NCBI RefSeq assembly: GCF_003864295.1
Contig: NZ_BDQK01000003.1
Span: forward strand, 1-64,000
Reading direction: 5' to 3'
Length of the DNA stretch: 64,000 nt
Source of the DNA: Aphanothece sacrum FPU1
Lineage (GTDB): Bacteria > Cyanobacteriota > Cyanobacteriia > Cyanobacteriales > Microcystaceae
Below the pieces are notes generated by a model. That model was not told the origin of the DNA, ran no database searches, and saw only the letters and a list, made by a program, of their open reading frames with translations. The position numbers and the translations under genes are program-made. Of the stretch, positions 35,801 through 44,935 are shown one piece after another. Numbering within the stretch: position 1 is the first letter of the stretch; each line of letters starts with the position of its first letter.

Positions 35801-36545
35801 TCTTCAAGAACAAATTACTGCCCAACAAACAGAATTACCTCATCCCTTACCTGAAGTGCCTTTGCTGTCAGAAATTGACCCCAATACGACAGATTTGACC
35901 CCTTACATTGAACAATTACAAAAAGAAATAAAGAACGGACAAAAACGCTTAGAAGCGATGGAACCAGTTAATATGTTAGCCTTAGAAGAACATGAAAAAA
36001 CTCAAGAAAGATTAACCGAATTATCAGATAAACTGACCACATTAGAAGGAGAAAGAACCGAATTATTATTAAGAATTGAAACTTTTACGACTTTAAGATT
36101 CCGGTCATTTAAAGAAGCATTTGATGCGGTTAACGAGAACTTTCAAAGTATTTTTGCTACTTTATCTGATGGGGATGGATACTTACAATTAGATAATACA
36201 GAAAATCCCTTTGAAGGTGGATTAAATTTAGTTGCCCATCCTAAAGGAAAGCCCGTACAACGGTTAAGTTCCATGTCAGGGGGAGAAAAATCATTAACAG
36301 CTTTAAGCTTTATTTTTGCTCTACAAAGATATCGTCCCTCACCTTTTTATGCCTTCGATGAAGTCGATATGTTTTTAGATGGTGCTAATGTCGAAAAAAT
36401 ATCAAAAATGATTAGACAAGAAGCCCAACAAGCCCAATTTATTGTCGTTAGTTTGCGTCGTCCGATGATTGAAGCGTCTCAAAGAACGATAGGAGTAACT
36501 CAAGCGCGAGGGGCTTATACTCAAGTATTAGGAATTAAATTATAA
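32877..36545 (+). CDS. smc: Chromosome segregation protein SMC
   Basis: 1222-aa condensin ATPase that organises the nucleoid. N-terminal head with Walker A GPNGSGKS at 32-39; coiled-coil arm about 165-500 (very Gln/Glu-rich); hinge about 540-680 (LPGVCGLVAQLGQVNPRYQL; GDLLETSGAMTGGSKPK); return arm; C-terminal head with signature SSMSGGEKSLTALS near 1134 and Walker B FYAFDEVDMFLDG near 1160. Length is normal and the ORF intact. The N-terminal head has an Asn/Glu-rich insert at about 96-130, common in cyanobacteria. scpA/scpB are not adjacent. Confidence 0.96.
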   Translation: MVHIKRIGLSHFKSFGGTTAIPFLPGFTVVSGPNGSGKSNILDALLFCLGLATSKGMRAERLPDLVNHNHSNNRKTQEAIVSVTFDISDLSELGDVNFNSSANTNNNTKENKPSDELEDLENIETPEVINNNEWTVTRRLRVTPGGSYSSNYYINNEPCNVSELHEQLNRLRIYPEGYNVVLQGDVTRIITMNSKERRQIIDELAGVAEFDRKIEKTKETLEEVRDREDRCRIIETELKRSLERLSADRIKAEKYQKLKAEVQTKQQWEIVLIWQSLQQQVRIVKGQITTGQQEEIQLQSDLNELGKQINQTVTNLEELNRQVKALGEDEQLTVASQLATHKAQYNQRKQRYQELVSQTQQTQAAIAQTQAAIVQHNQTLTDLTQEIKELEIDILPTLIQQRDRNRHTLEMVRQQANAIAEASDAWVQEQANLSRQLSNLQESLTPQRTEQAQLNERSQQLTNTIIDENQQLETLEEELNKQQEELKKLREQLITSEANIQTLAQQFASREQERSILEETQTRLLKEQREKQRELDRQEASQQAQQEAQGTYATQLILTSDLPGVCGLVAQLGQVNPRYQLALEIAAGSRLGYVVVEDDTIAAAGIELLKQAKAGRATFLPINKIYSPQGQNNASFKQAKGYIDLAVNLVLCQPEYQKIFAYVFGNTVIFETLNEARNYLGKQRIVTLDGDLLETSGAMTGGSKPKRSSLRFGAVNRGESEEIRSLKKRLGDLDNLLARNEEKLAQKVLDSQGLSKELTEARQTEREQKLSEQQLEKDIKRLKEQREKLELQLARHRQELEIVNSRLQILGAEILVLEAELQQKQRRLNELEQSQTHSEWQQIQGLIKTQETHLQEREKELKQAEQRLQESQSQAQYLTEKVKEEEQRIEAYKQQEVNLDNEQIDNQNKQVSLQEKIQELEITIEKLNLKLGETKQERDRTETALQSLQRNHQQKTWALEKLQTTQQEREDNLTHLQEQITAQQTELPHPLPEVPLLSEIDPNTTDLTPYIEQLQKEIKNGQKRLEAMEPVNMLALEEHEKTQERLTELSDKLTTLEGERTELLLRIETFTTLRFRSFKEAFDAVNENFQSIFATLSDGDGYLQLDNTENPFEGGLNLVAHPKGKPVQRLSSMSGGEKSLTALSFIFALQRYRPSPFYAFDEVDMFLDGANVEKISKMIRQEAQQAQFIVVSLRRPMIEASQRTIGVTQARGAYTQVLGIKL

Positions 36546-37014
36546 TCATTTATCTATTTTAAAAGAGAAGTAAAAATAGCTATTACTATTAATTCTTTAA
36601 AGTAATATAATCATGAACCAGTTAACAGCCAATTATGATGAATCCTGGAAAGAATCTTTAAGCGAGTATTTTGAAGACTTTTTAAGTTTCTTTTTTCCCT
36701 CAGTCTATGAGTTAATTGATTGGACACAAATTCCCCAATCTCTTGATAAGGAACTACAACAAATTACGGCTTCATCGGAGACTAAAAAACGTTTCGCTGA
36801 TAAACTTTATCAAGTTTGGCTATTAGATGGGGAAGAAGTGTGGATTTTGATTCATATTGAGATACAAAGCCAATATGAAGTTGATTTCCCGAAACGGATG
36901 TATATTTATAACCCACATTCCGCACTTCAAAAAAGTAGTATTAAATACTACAGTCTTTTCTAATTTGTTCTAAGTATAATTGCTTAAAGAAGATGAGGCA
37001 AAAAGATGAGATAA

Positions 37015-38676
37015 TTGTTTGAGTTATCCACCATAAAGAAAAACGAAAAAGTGTCTTATCTAGAAGAAATAGAAGTTAAAAATATAGACCATTTAGGCAT
37101 AGTAGCCGGATTAATTGATGAAATAGGAATAGTCAAAATAATCAATAATAAATTAGGAATAGATGTCAGAGAAAAAATCTCAGCAGGCACGGTAGTTAAG
37201 TCCATTCTCATCAATGGACTAGGATTTGTCTCAAGACCCCTATATTTATTTAGCCAATTTTTTGAAGATAAAGCCGTCGAAAAATTATTAGGAGAAGGAA
37301 TAGAACCTAATTATATAAATGATGATAAAATTGGGAGAGTCATGGATGAATTATATAAATATGGACTAAATAATCTCTTTATAGAAGTTATCTTAGAAGT
37401 TATAAATAAATTTGAAATAGAGATTAAATATTCCCATTTAGATGCCACATCATTCCATCTAGATGGAGAATATAAAAGTGAAGAAAAATACGAGAAAGAG
37501 CAAGAAGAAAAGATTATAAAAGAAAGACCAATTTTTATTAAGAAAGGATACTCTCGTGACCATCGACCAGACTTAAAACAATGCGTTTTAGACTTAATAA
37601 CAACCCAAGATGGAGACTTACCCTTATTTGTCAGAGTTGGAGATGGAAATGAGGCTGACAAAGCCGTATTTGGAAAAATCTTAGTAGAATTTAAAAAACA
37701 AATAGAGTTTGACAGTATCATGGTCTGTGATAGTGCTTTATATAGTCAAGAAAATCTCAAACTAATCCAACATTTAAAATGGATAACTAGGGTTCCAATG
37801 ACCCTCAAAAAAGCGAAAGAATTAATACAAAATGTAGAAATAGAAGAAATAACAGATGACGAAAAAAAGAAAAGAAGTCACCTACATTTAGAAGGTTATA
37901 CTTGGAAAGAGGAAATAGTAACTTATGGTGGAATCAAGCAAACTTGGTTAATAGTATCAAGTGAAAAAAGACAAAAAAGTGACTTAGAGAAACTAGAAAA
38001 ACAACTCAAACAAGAAGAAGATAAATGCCAAAAACTTCTTAAACAATTACAATCTGAAGAATTTGAGCATCCCCAATCTGCTAGATATAAATTAAAAGCC
38101 ATTAACAAAAAACTGAGATTTTTTGAAATAATAGAAGTTGAACTTATTGAAGCTTGCTCTAAGAAAAATGAAACGATTTATAAAATTGTTGGTCTGGCTC
38201 AGAAAAATAATGAAGAGATAGCTAAAAGAACTAAAGAATCAGGGAGATTTATTTTAGCGACTAACTTAGTAGAGGAAAATAAATTAGAGCCGACTGAAAT
38301 TCTCATAACTTATAAAAATCAGCAATCTTCTGAAAGAGGATTTCGATTCTTGAAAGATCCTTTATTTTTTGCCGATAGTTTTTTTGTCGAGAAACCGGAA
38401 AGAATAGAGACAATGTTATTTTTGATGTCTTTCTGTTTGCTCCTGTATAACTTGGGACAAAGAGAACTAAGAAAGTGTTTAAAAAGAGCCAAGGTAGGAG
38501 TCAAAAATCAAGTTGGTAAATTAACAGAGCGTCCTACATTGAGATGGATGTTTCAATGTTTCCAAGGGATTCATTTTGTAATTTTAAACGAAGTAAAACA
38601 GATTGTTAATTTAACGGAAGAAAGACGTTTTATTTTAAGTTGTTTGCCCGCATCTTGTCAAAAATATTATCTATAA
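37015..38676 (+). CDS. IS1634 family transposase
   Basis: 553-aa DDE transposase (IS4 superfamily, IS1634 type). Catalytic residues are visible: Asp in YSHLDATSFHLDGEY, Asp in MVCDSALYSQENL and Glu in SSERGFRFLKDP. A coiled-coil segment (about 320-350) interrupts the fold, typical of the family. The start is TTG 37015, or GTG 37051; no good ribosome site decides. The frame is intact, so the element could be active. Confidence 0.92.
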   Translation: MFELSTIKKNEKVSYLEEIEVKNIDHLGIVAGLIDEIGIVKIINNKLGIDVREKISAGTVVKSILINGLGFVSRPLYLFSQFFEDKAVEKLLGEGIEPNYINDDKIGRVMDELYKYGLNNLFIEVILEVINKFEIEIKYSHLDATSFHLDGEYKSEEKYEKEQEEKIIKERPIFIKKGYSRDHRPDLKQCVLDLITTQDGDLPLFVRVGDGNEADKAVFGKILVEFKKQIEFDSIMVCDSALYSQENLKLIQHLKWITRVPMTLKKAKELIQNVEIEEITDDEKKKRSHLHLEGYTWKEEIVTYGGIKQTWLIVSSEKRQKSDLEKLEKQLKQEEDKCQKLLKQLQSEEFEHPQSARYKLKAINKKLRFFEIIEVELIEACSKKNETIYKIVGLAQKNNEEIAKRTKESGRFILATNLVEENKLEPTEILITYKNQQSSERGFRFLKDPLFFADSFFVEKPERIETMLFLMSFCLLLYNLGQRELRKCLKRAKVGVKNQVGKLTERPTLRWMFQCFQGIHFVILNEVKQIVNLTEERRFILSCLPASCQKYYL

Positions 38677-38729
38677 TTTTAAGCAAATACAACAAAAAGA
38701 ATAAATCGATAAGAGTTGAATAATATTCA

Positions 38730-38753
38730 CAGAGGAGGGGAAATACTCCTCTG
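38730..38753 (+). terminator. Hairpin after the IS1634 transposase
   Basis: Perfect 8-bp stem CAGAGGAG/CTCCTCTG with an 8-nt loop, then TTTGTGG. It lies inside the IS, about 50 bp past the transposase stop. Confidence 0.5.
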
Positions 38754-39662
38754 TTTGTGGTGACTTCTTCTAATTTTCAACGAGTTAAAATATTCTAAAT
38801 TTGATAAGTTCACCCAAACATCTGATGGATTGAGAATTTTTCTTTATTCCATCTGAATTTTTTGCCTTTTCAAAGCTCTGTATTTTTTAATACTACATTT
38901 TGAAGTGCGGAATCTAAGTTATAATTATCGTGCCTTTGATTTGTATCACAAACCTGTGGTTAGTTTAGCTATTTTGGGGGATGAACGAGTCAGTTGGCGA
39001 CCTAATTCCTATAGTTATGAACTTGGAGGTTATCGAGGGAGTATTGAGTTTCCGATGGTCAAACTACTAGATTATGAGGAACAGTGGACTGAATTAGAAT
39101 CAAATAATAATCCTTTTGCTATTATTATAATGGCACACTTAAAAACTAAAGCCACTACGGGAAAACTGAAAGAACGGGAACAGTGGAAATGGACGTTAGT
39201 TAGAGGATTGTATGACCGAGGTTTAGAAAGAGAACAAATCATTAAACTGTTTCAAATAATTGACAGAATGATGACCTTATCTAACCAATTACAGGAAAAA
39301 TTAGATACCAAAATTAAGCAATTCGAGGAGGAAAGAACTATGCCTTTATTAAGTAATATGGAATTAAGAGGGATAGAAAAAGGTAAGGAAATTGGTAAAG
39401 AAATTGGTAAAGAAATTGGCAAAGAAATTGGCGCGTTACAAAATGCTCGTGATTTTGTCAAAACAGTTTTACAAGCTCGACTGGGTGAAGTTCCTTTAGA
39501 TGTCGAACAATATCTTAATGAGATTTCAGTTCTATCTATCTTAGAAAATATTGTTAAATTGGCAGCTACAGCCAATTCTCTAGAAGAATTTAAGCAATCT
39601 TTTCTAAATAATTATAGAAAAAATTAGATAGCAAAATTAAGGAATTCGAGGAGGAAAGAACT

Positions 39663-39938
39663 ATGCCTTTATTAAGTAATATGGAATTAAGAGGAATAGA
39701 AAAAGGTAAGGAAATTGGCAAAGAAATTGGCAAGGAAATTGGCGCGTTACAAAATGCTCGTGATGACGTTAAAGAAGTTCTCAAAATTCGACTAGGTGAA
39801 ATTACTTCAGAAATTGAAACTTCTCTCGATCAAATTTCTGATTTATCTGTCTTAAAAGAAAAGTTAAAAATGGCTGTTACTGTTAATTCTCTAGAAGAAT
39901 TTAAGCAATCTTTTCTAAATAATTACAGGAAAAATTAG
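39663..39938 (+). CDS. Tandem-duplicated C-terminal piece of the Rpn gene
   Basis: 91 aa, nearly a copy of the last third of the preceding gene (MPLLSNMELRGIEKGKEIGK, ending EEFKQSFLNNYRKN). The repeat unit is 323 nt for the first copy and 311 nt for the second; the 12-nt difference equals one GKEI unit. A third copy starts at 39921 and breaks off. A ribosome-like GAGGAGG precedes the ATG, so it might be translated. It lacks the nuclease domain. Confidence 0.65.
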   Translation: MPLLSNMELRGIEKGKEIGKEIGKEIGALQNARDDVKEVLKIRLGEITSEIETSLDQISDLSVLKEKLKMAVTVNSLEEFKQSFLNNYRKN

Positions 39939-40062
39939 ATACAAAATTCACTTCGTTGTAATTTGGCTCAAAATCCGGTTTTCAACATCAGGTGCAAGAT
40001 CTCAGTAGAGGCTTAATAATATTAAGCCCCAAGGGTTTTGTTACTTATTAAGTCCAATGGAT

Positions 40063-40797
40063 TTAAGCAGATTTTTCTTGTAATTCTCCTAATCTCTCAA
40101 GATGACGACTACTTTTAGGTGGTAAAGGAAGACTTTGTTTATCATGAAAGTCTTGTTGAACTTTATAAGTCAGACCGGGAGAAATTTGACGAACAATTTG
40201 ACTTAAAAGACGATCGCCTGTGGTTTGAATCAGAGATAAAGGTAATTTATAAATAAACTTAGGAAATTGTACCGCCACATCCATTTCTAATTGCCACTCA
40301 ACTCTAGTAATGACATCAGGTACTTGAGATAATCCCTGTTTTCGATAAGCTTTAACTAAACCATCTCCAGCTAAATTAGTGGGAATTTCAGTTAATCTCA
40401 TTACCGCTTGATAATCTACTTCATACCCTAAACTGGGTTCATCAGGAAGAGGAATACTGTACATCTTATAAACCCCATCTTTAGGTTGTTCCAAAACTAC
40501 CGCTAATTTAGGTTCTACTTCATATCCAAACGAAGCAAATTGCCCAATAGTCAACACATAACCATTATTATCAAGGCTTTTTGTTTTCATTGGTGCTGCA
40601 CAATGACAAAACCACCCCTGATGAGCATTAAGATAATGACCAACGCTTTGAACGTCGCTATACATCTCCATATAACCTGCAAATTTCGTCTGAAAGTGAA
40701 CAGGGTTTTCCTCATTAGTTTGAGACAGTTGAGGATTGATGGTGTGGTTTATCTTAGATAAATCAGTCGGATGATTGTTAATCCATTGGCATTGCAT
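40063..40797 (-). CDS. DUF1997 family protein
   Basis: 244-aa protein of the DUF1997 family, found in cyanobacteria and plastids. Features: FQTKFAGYMEMYSDVQSVGHYLNAH, the basic-helix region PMKTKSL, EWQLEMDVAVQFPKFIYKLP and the terminal ISPGLTYKVQQDFH. The fold resembles lipid-binding START-like or SRPBCC domains in layout, but I cannot show that. No membrane helix. Function unknown. Divergent from the SDR gene. Confidence 0.85.
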   Translation of the reverse strand: MQCQWINNHPTDLSKINHTINPQLSQTNEENPVHFQTKFAGYMEMYSDVQSVGHYLNAHQGWFCHCAAPMKTKSLDNNGYVLTIGQFASFGYEVEPKLAVVLEQPKDGVYKMYSIPLPDEPSLGYEVDYQAVMRLTEIPTNLAGDGLVKAYRKQGLSQVPDVITRVEWQLEMDVAVQFPKFIYKLPLSLIQTTGDRLLSQIVRQISPGLTYKVQQDFHDKQSLPLPPKSSRHLERLGELQEKSA

Positions 40798-40951
40798 AAC
40801 GAACCTTTAAGAATTATTAGAGGGTTAATGGGTGTGTTGGAGTTTATTGCCTCATGCCTAAGATCTCATTGATCAAGACTAAATATTAGCTAACTAAATT
40901 TAATACAATAACAGATAAGGATAATTTTGGTCTTAATCTTAAGAGTGTGAT

Positions 40952-41572
40952 ATGAAAGCATTAGTAGCAGGAGCAACCGGAGAAACAGGACGCAGAATTG
41001 TCCAAGAGTTGGTTAAACGTCAGATCCCTGTACGGGCCTTAGTTAGAAATCTCGAAACAGGACAGGCAATTTTACCATCAGAAGCAGAGTTAGTGGTAGG
41101 GGATGTTCTGAACCTGGAAAGTTTAAGGAACGCCTTGGCTGACTGTACTGTCGTACTTTGTGCCACAGGAGCAAGGCCTAGTTTTGATCCAACGGGCCCT
41201 TATCAAGTAGATTATCAAGGGACTAAAAATCTGGTTGACATAGCTAAAACCCAAGAAATTGAGCAGTTTGTCTTGGTTTCTTCTTTGTGTGTCTCCCAAT
41301 TTTTTCATCCCTTGAACCTCTTTTGGTTAGTTTTGTATTGGAAAAAACAGGCTGAAACCTATCTCCAAAACAGTGGAATCAGTTATACGGTTGTTCGTCC
41401 TGGTGGTCTTAAAAACGAAGATAACTCAGATCAAATTGTAATGTCATCCGCAGATACTCTGTTTGAGGGGAGTATCCCTAGACAAAAGGTCGCTCAAGTT
41501 TGCGTAAAATCTCTATTTGATCACGATTTTCTTAACAAAGTGGTAGAAATTGTTAGCAAAAAAACAGATTAG
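40952..41572 (+). CDS. Atypical SDR, NAD(P)-binding protein
   Basis: 206-aa Rossmann-fold protein of the NmrA/Ycf39-like atypical SDR group. Nucleotide loop VAGATGETGRRIVQ at 4-17; ALVRNLETG with the basic residue that favours NADP(H); DVLNLESLRNAL; and VDYQGTKNLVDIAK. The usual YxxxK is replaced (YWKKQAETYL), with VVRPGGLKNE following. Possible roles for relatives include assembly of photosystem or chlorophyll proteins, not shown here. Single gene. Confidence 0.85.
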   Translation: MKALVAGATGETGRRIVQELVKRQIPVRALVRNLETGQAILPSEAELVVGDVLNLESLRNALADCTVVLCATGARPSFDPTGPYQVDYQGTKNLVDIAKTQEIEQFVLVSSLCVSQFFHPLNLFWLVLYWKKQAETYLQNSGISYTVVRPGGLKNEDNSDQIVMSSADTLFEGSIPRQKVAQVCVKSLFDHDFLNKVVEIVSKKTD

Positions 41573-41629
41573 TAGTGATGGAGTGATGGAGTGATGGGGT
41601 CAGGAGAGTTTGACTTTTGAGAATTGCTA

Positions 41630-43312
41630 TTATTTGGTTACTAATTTATCTAATTTCTCTTGCATCATTAGTTTGATTAATGATCGTAATAAGAACAAGC
41701 AAAATAAACCAGATAAACTAAATCCAATAATAGCAATTTTTAGATATACTGTTGTCATTAAAATTGAAGCAGAAAGTAAACTAAATCCGGTTAAACAAGC
41801 ATAAATTAAACTTTTAATGCCTAAATTTATCCGATTTAATATTCTTTCACTTTCTAATGAACGAGTGCGAAACTGTAATTCTCCTCGTTCAATTTTTGCT
41901 TCTATATTTTTAATTAATCTATCATTTGTTTGGGATTTTTGCCACGTATTTTTAAGTAGAATTTTTGCTTGTTTTGCCAAGGTAATTAGCACATTTCCTT
42001 GAGAATTACTAAGAGCTAAACTCTTGACAAAAGGTTGACTAGCTGCTAATAAATTATATTGAGGATCTAAGGCACGAGCAATGCCATCTAAAGTGGTTAA
42101 AGATTTGAGAATGAAGGTCATTTGTGGTGGCAACCTAAAAGGTTGTTCTTTAAACATTAAATAAACTTCATCACTAATTTGTTCAAATGCTTTAATATCT
42201 ATCGGTTTATCACGAAAATTATCTAAGATAAAAGCAATAATTCTTTTCACTGAACTCAGATCATTTAAAGGTTCAATTAATCCCATATAAACCAAGGTTT
42301 CCACAACTTGATCCGTATCTTTTCTTAAAACAGCAAAAAAGGTTTGAATCATTTGATCTTTAGCAAAGGTTTTGACTTCGGCCATAGTACCAAAATCATA
42401 AAAAATTAATTCTCCTCCTTGACCAACGGCCATATTACCAGGATGGGGATCAGATTGAAAAAATCCGTCTATTAATAATTGTTTCAAATAAGAACAAATT
42501 CCCAGTTGTATAACCCGATCTAAGTTAATTCCATTCGCTTCTAATGCGGCCCGATCATCAACTTTAACCCCTGGTAAATATTCTAAGGTTAAAACTTTTT
42601 TAGTTGTATAATGCCAGTAAATTTTAGGGACTCTAATTTGAGAATAGCCTTTAAAATTAACTCTAAATCTATCGGCATTTTTACCTTCATGTATATAATC
42701 AATTTCTTGAAATAATAATTCAAAAAATTCTTCGTGAATAGCATCTAAATCATATTTTTTTAAGGCTGATATATAATGACTGCTTAAGCGAAGTAATCGA
42801 TTAATAACTTCAAAATCTAAGTTAAAAATTTTCTCTAGTCCTGGTCTTTGTATCTTAACAACAACTGCTTCTCCACTATATAATTTAGCACGATGGACTT
42901 GACCTAAACTGGCCGCTGCTAAAGGGGTTGATTCAAACTCTTGAAATAAGTCGTAAACGGGTTTTCCTAATTCTGATTCTAACACGGCGATCGCTTGATC
43001 AGAACTAAAAGGAGGAACCTGATCTTGTAGTTGACTTAATTCTTGAATATACTCTAAAGGAATTAGATCAGCGCGGGTAGAAAGAGACTGGCCAATTTTA
43101 ATAAAGGTTGGCCCTAATTGTAATAGTTTTTTGACTAACCATTTGGCTTGTCGATGTCGTTGACGGGGTGAATGATTGTGGAGTATTTTATCCCATAGTA
43201 AGCGAAAAATAAATTGAAGGGTAACGCTAGAAATTTCCCATTGACGAGCTAAAGGAGAATAGTTAGAACGTTGCCAGCGCAGCGATTTAGGCGATGCACT
43301 TTTTGTTAGCAT
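41630..43312 (-). CDS. AarF/ABC1/UbiB kinase-like protein
   Basis: 560-aa atypical kinase of the ABC1 family, linked to prenylquinone (plastoquinone/tocopherol) homeostasis. Features: KxGQ motif in GPTFIKIGQSLSTRADLIP, Ala-rich loop PLAAASLGQVHRAKL, VVKIQRPGL with the ATP lysine, catalytic FQSDPHPGNMAVG and metal-binding FYDFGTMAEV. Two membrane helices at the C-terminus (about 495-545) anchor it. It follows the sensor kinase on the same strand after 23 bp, so they probably form an operon. Confidence 0.93.
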   Translation of the reverse strand: MLTKSASPKSLRWQRSNYSPLARQWEISSVTLQFIFRLLWDKILHNHSPRQRHRQAKWLVKKLLQLGPTFIKIGQSLSTRADLIPLEYIQELSQLQDQVPPFSSDQAIAVLESELGKPVYDLFQEFESTPLAAASLGQVHRAKLYSGEAVVVKIQRPGLEKIFNLDFEVINRLLRLSSHYISALKKYDLDAIHEEFFELLFQEIDYIHEGKNADRFRVNFKGYSQIRVPKIYWHYTTKKVLTLEYLPGVKVDDRAALEANGINLDRVIQLGICSYLKQLLIDGFFQSDPHPGNMAVGQGGELIFYDFGTMAEVKTFAKDQMIQTFFAVLRKDTDQVVETLVYMGLIEPLNDLSSVKRIIAFILDNFRDKPIDIKAFEQISDEVYLMFKEQPFRLPPQMTFILKSLTTLDGIARALDPQYNLLAASQPFVKSLALSNSQGNVLITLAKQAKILLKNTWQKSQTNDRLIKNIEAKIERGELQFRTRSLESERILNRINLGIKSLIYACLTGFSLLSASILMTTVYLKIAIIGFSLSGLFCLFLLRSLIKLMMQEKLDKLVTK

Positions 43313-43335
43313 AATAGGTTAAACTACTGTCATGA

Positions 43336-44715
43336 TCAGGACTGGGGAATAGTAAGTTTAAAAATAATTATACAGTGTTCTGGGTTATCTGTGGGTTGAC
43401 AGACTGTCTCAATCTTACCATTTAATAGTTCCACGAGATCTTTAATGATAGTTAACCCTAAACCTATTCCTGGAATTGCATTATCAATTACCCATTGTTC
43501 TCGATAAAAAGGGTTAAAAAGATAGGATATATTTTTTTTTGAAATACATCTACTTACATTAGTAATACTCATAATTATTTCACTTTGATTATGTCTTTTA
43601 TTTTCTCCAAATTCTAAACAAACTATTGAATTAGGTAAGGAAAATTTACCGGCATTAATTAACAGTTCGTTTAAAATTTTCTTAAAATGCTCAATGTCTA
43701 TATAAATCTGTTGTTGATCGATGGGAGTATTTTGAGTCAAATTAACTTCTAGATTTAAACATTGACGTTGATCTTCTTGCCAATTTTTTTCATGGGGAAG
43801 AACAATTTCCTTGATTAATGTCTCTAGGTTAACTAAAGTAGGAAACAAACTTGTTTTTTGAGATTTAACCGTTTTTAGTTGCAGAATTTTGTCATTAATA
43901 TTACTAAGTTTCTGTAATTCTTTCTCCATAATATCTAACCGTTTTTCTAAGTCTTCGGGAGATAATTGTCTATGACGTAAAGTGGTAATTCCCATTTTAA
44001 TAATGGCTAGAGGATTACGAGTTTGATCGCTCATAATCGTGATAATATTATGGACAAGCTGTTTATTCCATTGTAATTGTCTTTCTAGTTGATTTCGGGT
44101 CGCTTCCCACCATACTTTAAGTATAGGAATTTCTTCTAATAAATGGGGAATATCTGTAGAAGAAAAATTGATTGGGGTTTCTTTTTCATTTAAAGACGGC
44201 TGACCTGATATTTTTAATTGACTCAAATGACCGGCGATCGCTACTAAGTTACTGGCTATTTTTAACAAGCTTTTATCTTGATGTGTCCATTCATGAGCAT
44301 GAGTTTTGCCTAATAAAATAATTCCATTGACTTTCCCATCAAATTGGGTGCTAATTCCTAATAATTCTCGAAAATGCAGTTGCTCTAAAGTCAGATAAAT
44401 AGGGTGATTACTGGATTTATTAAGATTAGCAATTTCCGTCACTTTTGAGGTTTCTATGACTTTCTTGATTCCTGGCTGCTCAATTAATTCTGATAGGGTT
44501 TTAGTTGGCAATTTTATAAATTTTTCTGGTGTCCAACAGACCCATTTTAGCAAGTTTAAATCATTAAATCCTGTAATAATTAAACAAAGATCTATCAAAA
44601 AAATCTGACCCAAAAAACTCGAAATTTCTTGAAGCATTGCTTCTGTATCAGAGTAATTTTGAATAATATTAATTATGCCTTGTTGTAATTCATTGGACTT
44701 TTTAAGATTAGGCAT
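43336..44715 (-). CDS. GAF-domain sensor histidine kinase-like protein, unusual H-box
   Basis: 459-aa cytosolic sensor: an N-terminal GAF-like domain (about 15-165), linker, dimerisation region and HATPase domain (about 320-455). N-box ILNELLINAGKFS and G-box IPGIGLGLTIIKDL are present. At the H-box it reads MSDQTRNPLAII (228-239), with Asp230 where the phosphorylated His normally sits. It may therefore lack autophosphorylation, or use another residue. No response regulator is adjacent. It precedes the ABC1 kinase gene in a likely operon. Confidence 0.85.
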   Translation of the reverse strand: MPNLKKSNELQQGIINIIQNYSDTEAMLQEISSFLGQIFLIDLCLIITGFNDLNLLKWVCWTPEKFIKLPTKTLSELIEQPGIKKVIETSKVTEIANLNKSSNHPIYLTLEQLHFRELLGISTQFDGKVNGIILLGKTHAHEWTHQDKSLLKIASNLVAIAGHLSQLKISGQPSLNEKETPINFSSTDIPHLLEEIPILKVWWEATRNQLERQLQWNKQLVHNIITIMSDQTRNPLAIIKMGITTLRHRQLSPEDLEKRLDIMEKELQKLSNINDKILQLKTVKSQKTSLFPTLVNLETLIKEIVLPHEKNWQEDQRQCLNLEVNLTQNTPIDQQQIYIDIEHFKKILNELLINAGKFSLPNSIVCLEFGENKRHNQSEIIMSITNVSRCISKKNISYLFNPFYREQWVIDNAIPGIGLGLTIIKDLVELLNGKIETVCQPTDNPEHCIIIFKLTIPQS

Positions 44716-44935
44716 TTTCTCAAGAGTTTAATAAGCGTTTATGGCTAAAGTAACGCATAAAAATTGCTTTTTACCGACTTAAGTATAATCACAATCCTCA
44801 CATGATTAGGTCATTTGTAAAACATTGGTGTTTTTATTCGTCAAGTCTACTTAGCTAATTTCATCATCCACAATAATTGGAACAAGTCCAACCGTAAATG
44901 TACTCAACAAAATGTCAAGAATTGTAACAATCAAT

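Larger units (their letters stand above)
36912..38918. mobile_element. IS1634 family insertion sequence, complete (2007 bp)
   Basis: Bounded by a 6-bp target duplication TTATAA (36906-36911 and 38919-38924). Terminal repeats share ATTCCGCACTTCAAAA about 6 bp in from each end, with GTAGTATTAAA further in. It carries one transposase and a hairpin after it. Size and duplication length fit the family. The insertion looks fairly recent, because the host frame is restored exactly on removal. Confidence 0.9.
36613..39627 (+). pseudogene. Rpn-family nuclease gene interrupted by IS1634 element
   Basis: Two parts, 36613-36911 and 38925-39627, join in frame when the IS and one TTATAA copy are removed: MYIYN continues as YRAFDLYHKPVVSLAILGDE. 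The joined protein is about 333 aa, a recombination-promoting nuclease (RpnA-like, PD-(D/E)xK) with HIEIQ as the likely catalytic motif. The C-terminal tail carries four GKEI repeats. The 5' part alone would give 116 aa with an IS-derived end; the 3' part has no start of its own. The 3' end is duplicated downstream. Confidence 0.88.

Noticed and set aside
39252-39784. Minus-strand ORFs with SLPISLPISLP repeats
   Set aside because: They are the antisense of the GKEI repeats of the Rpn gene; no ribosome site and no independent evidence.
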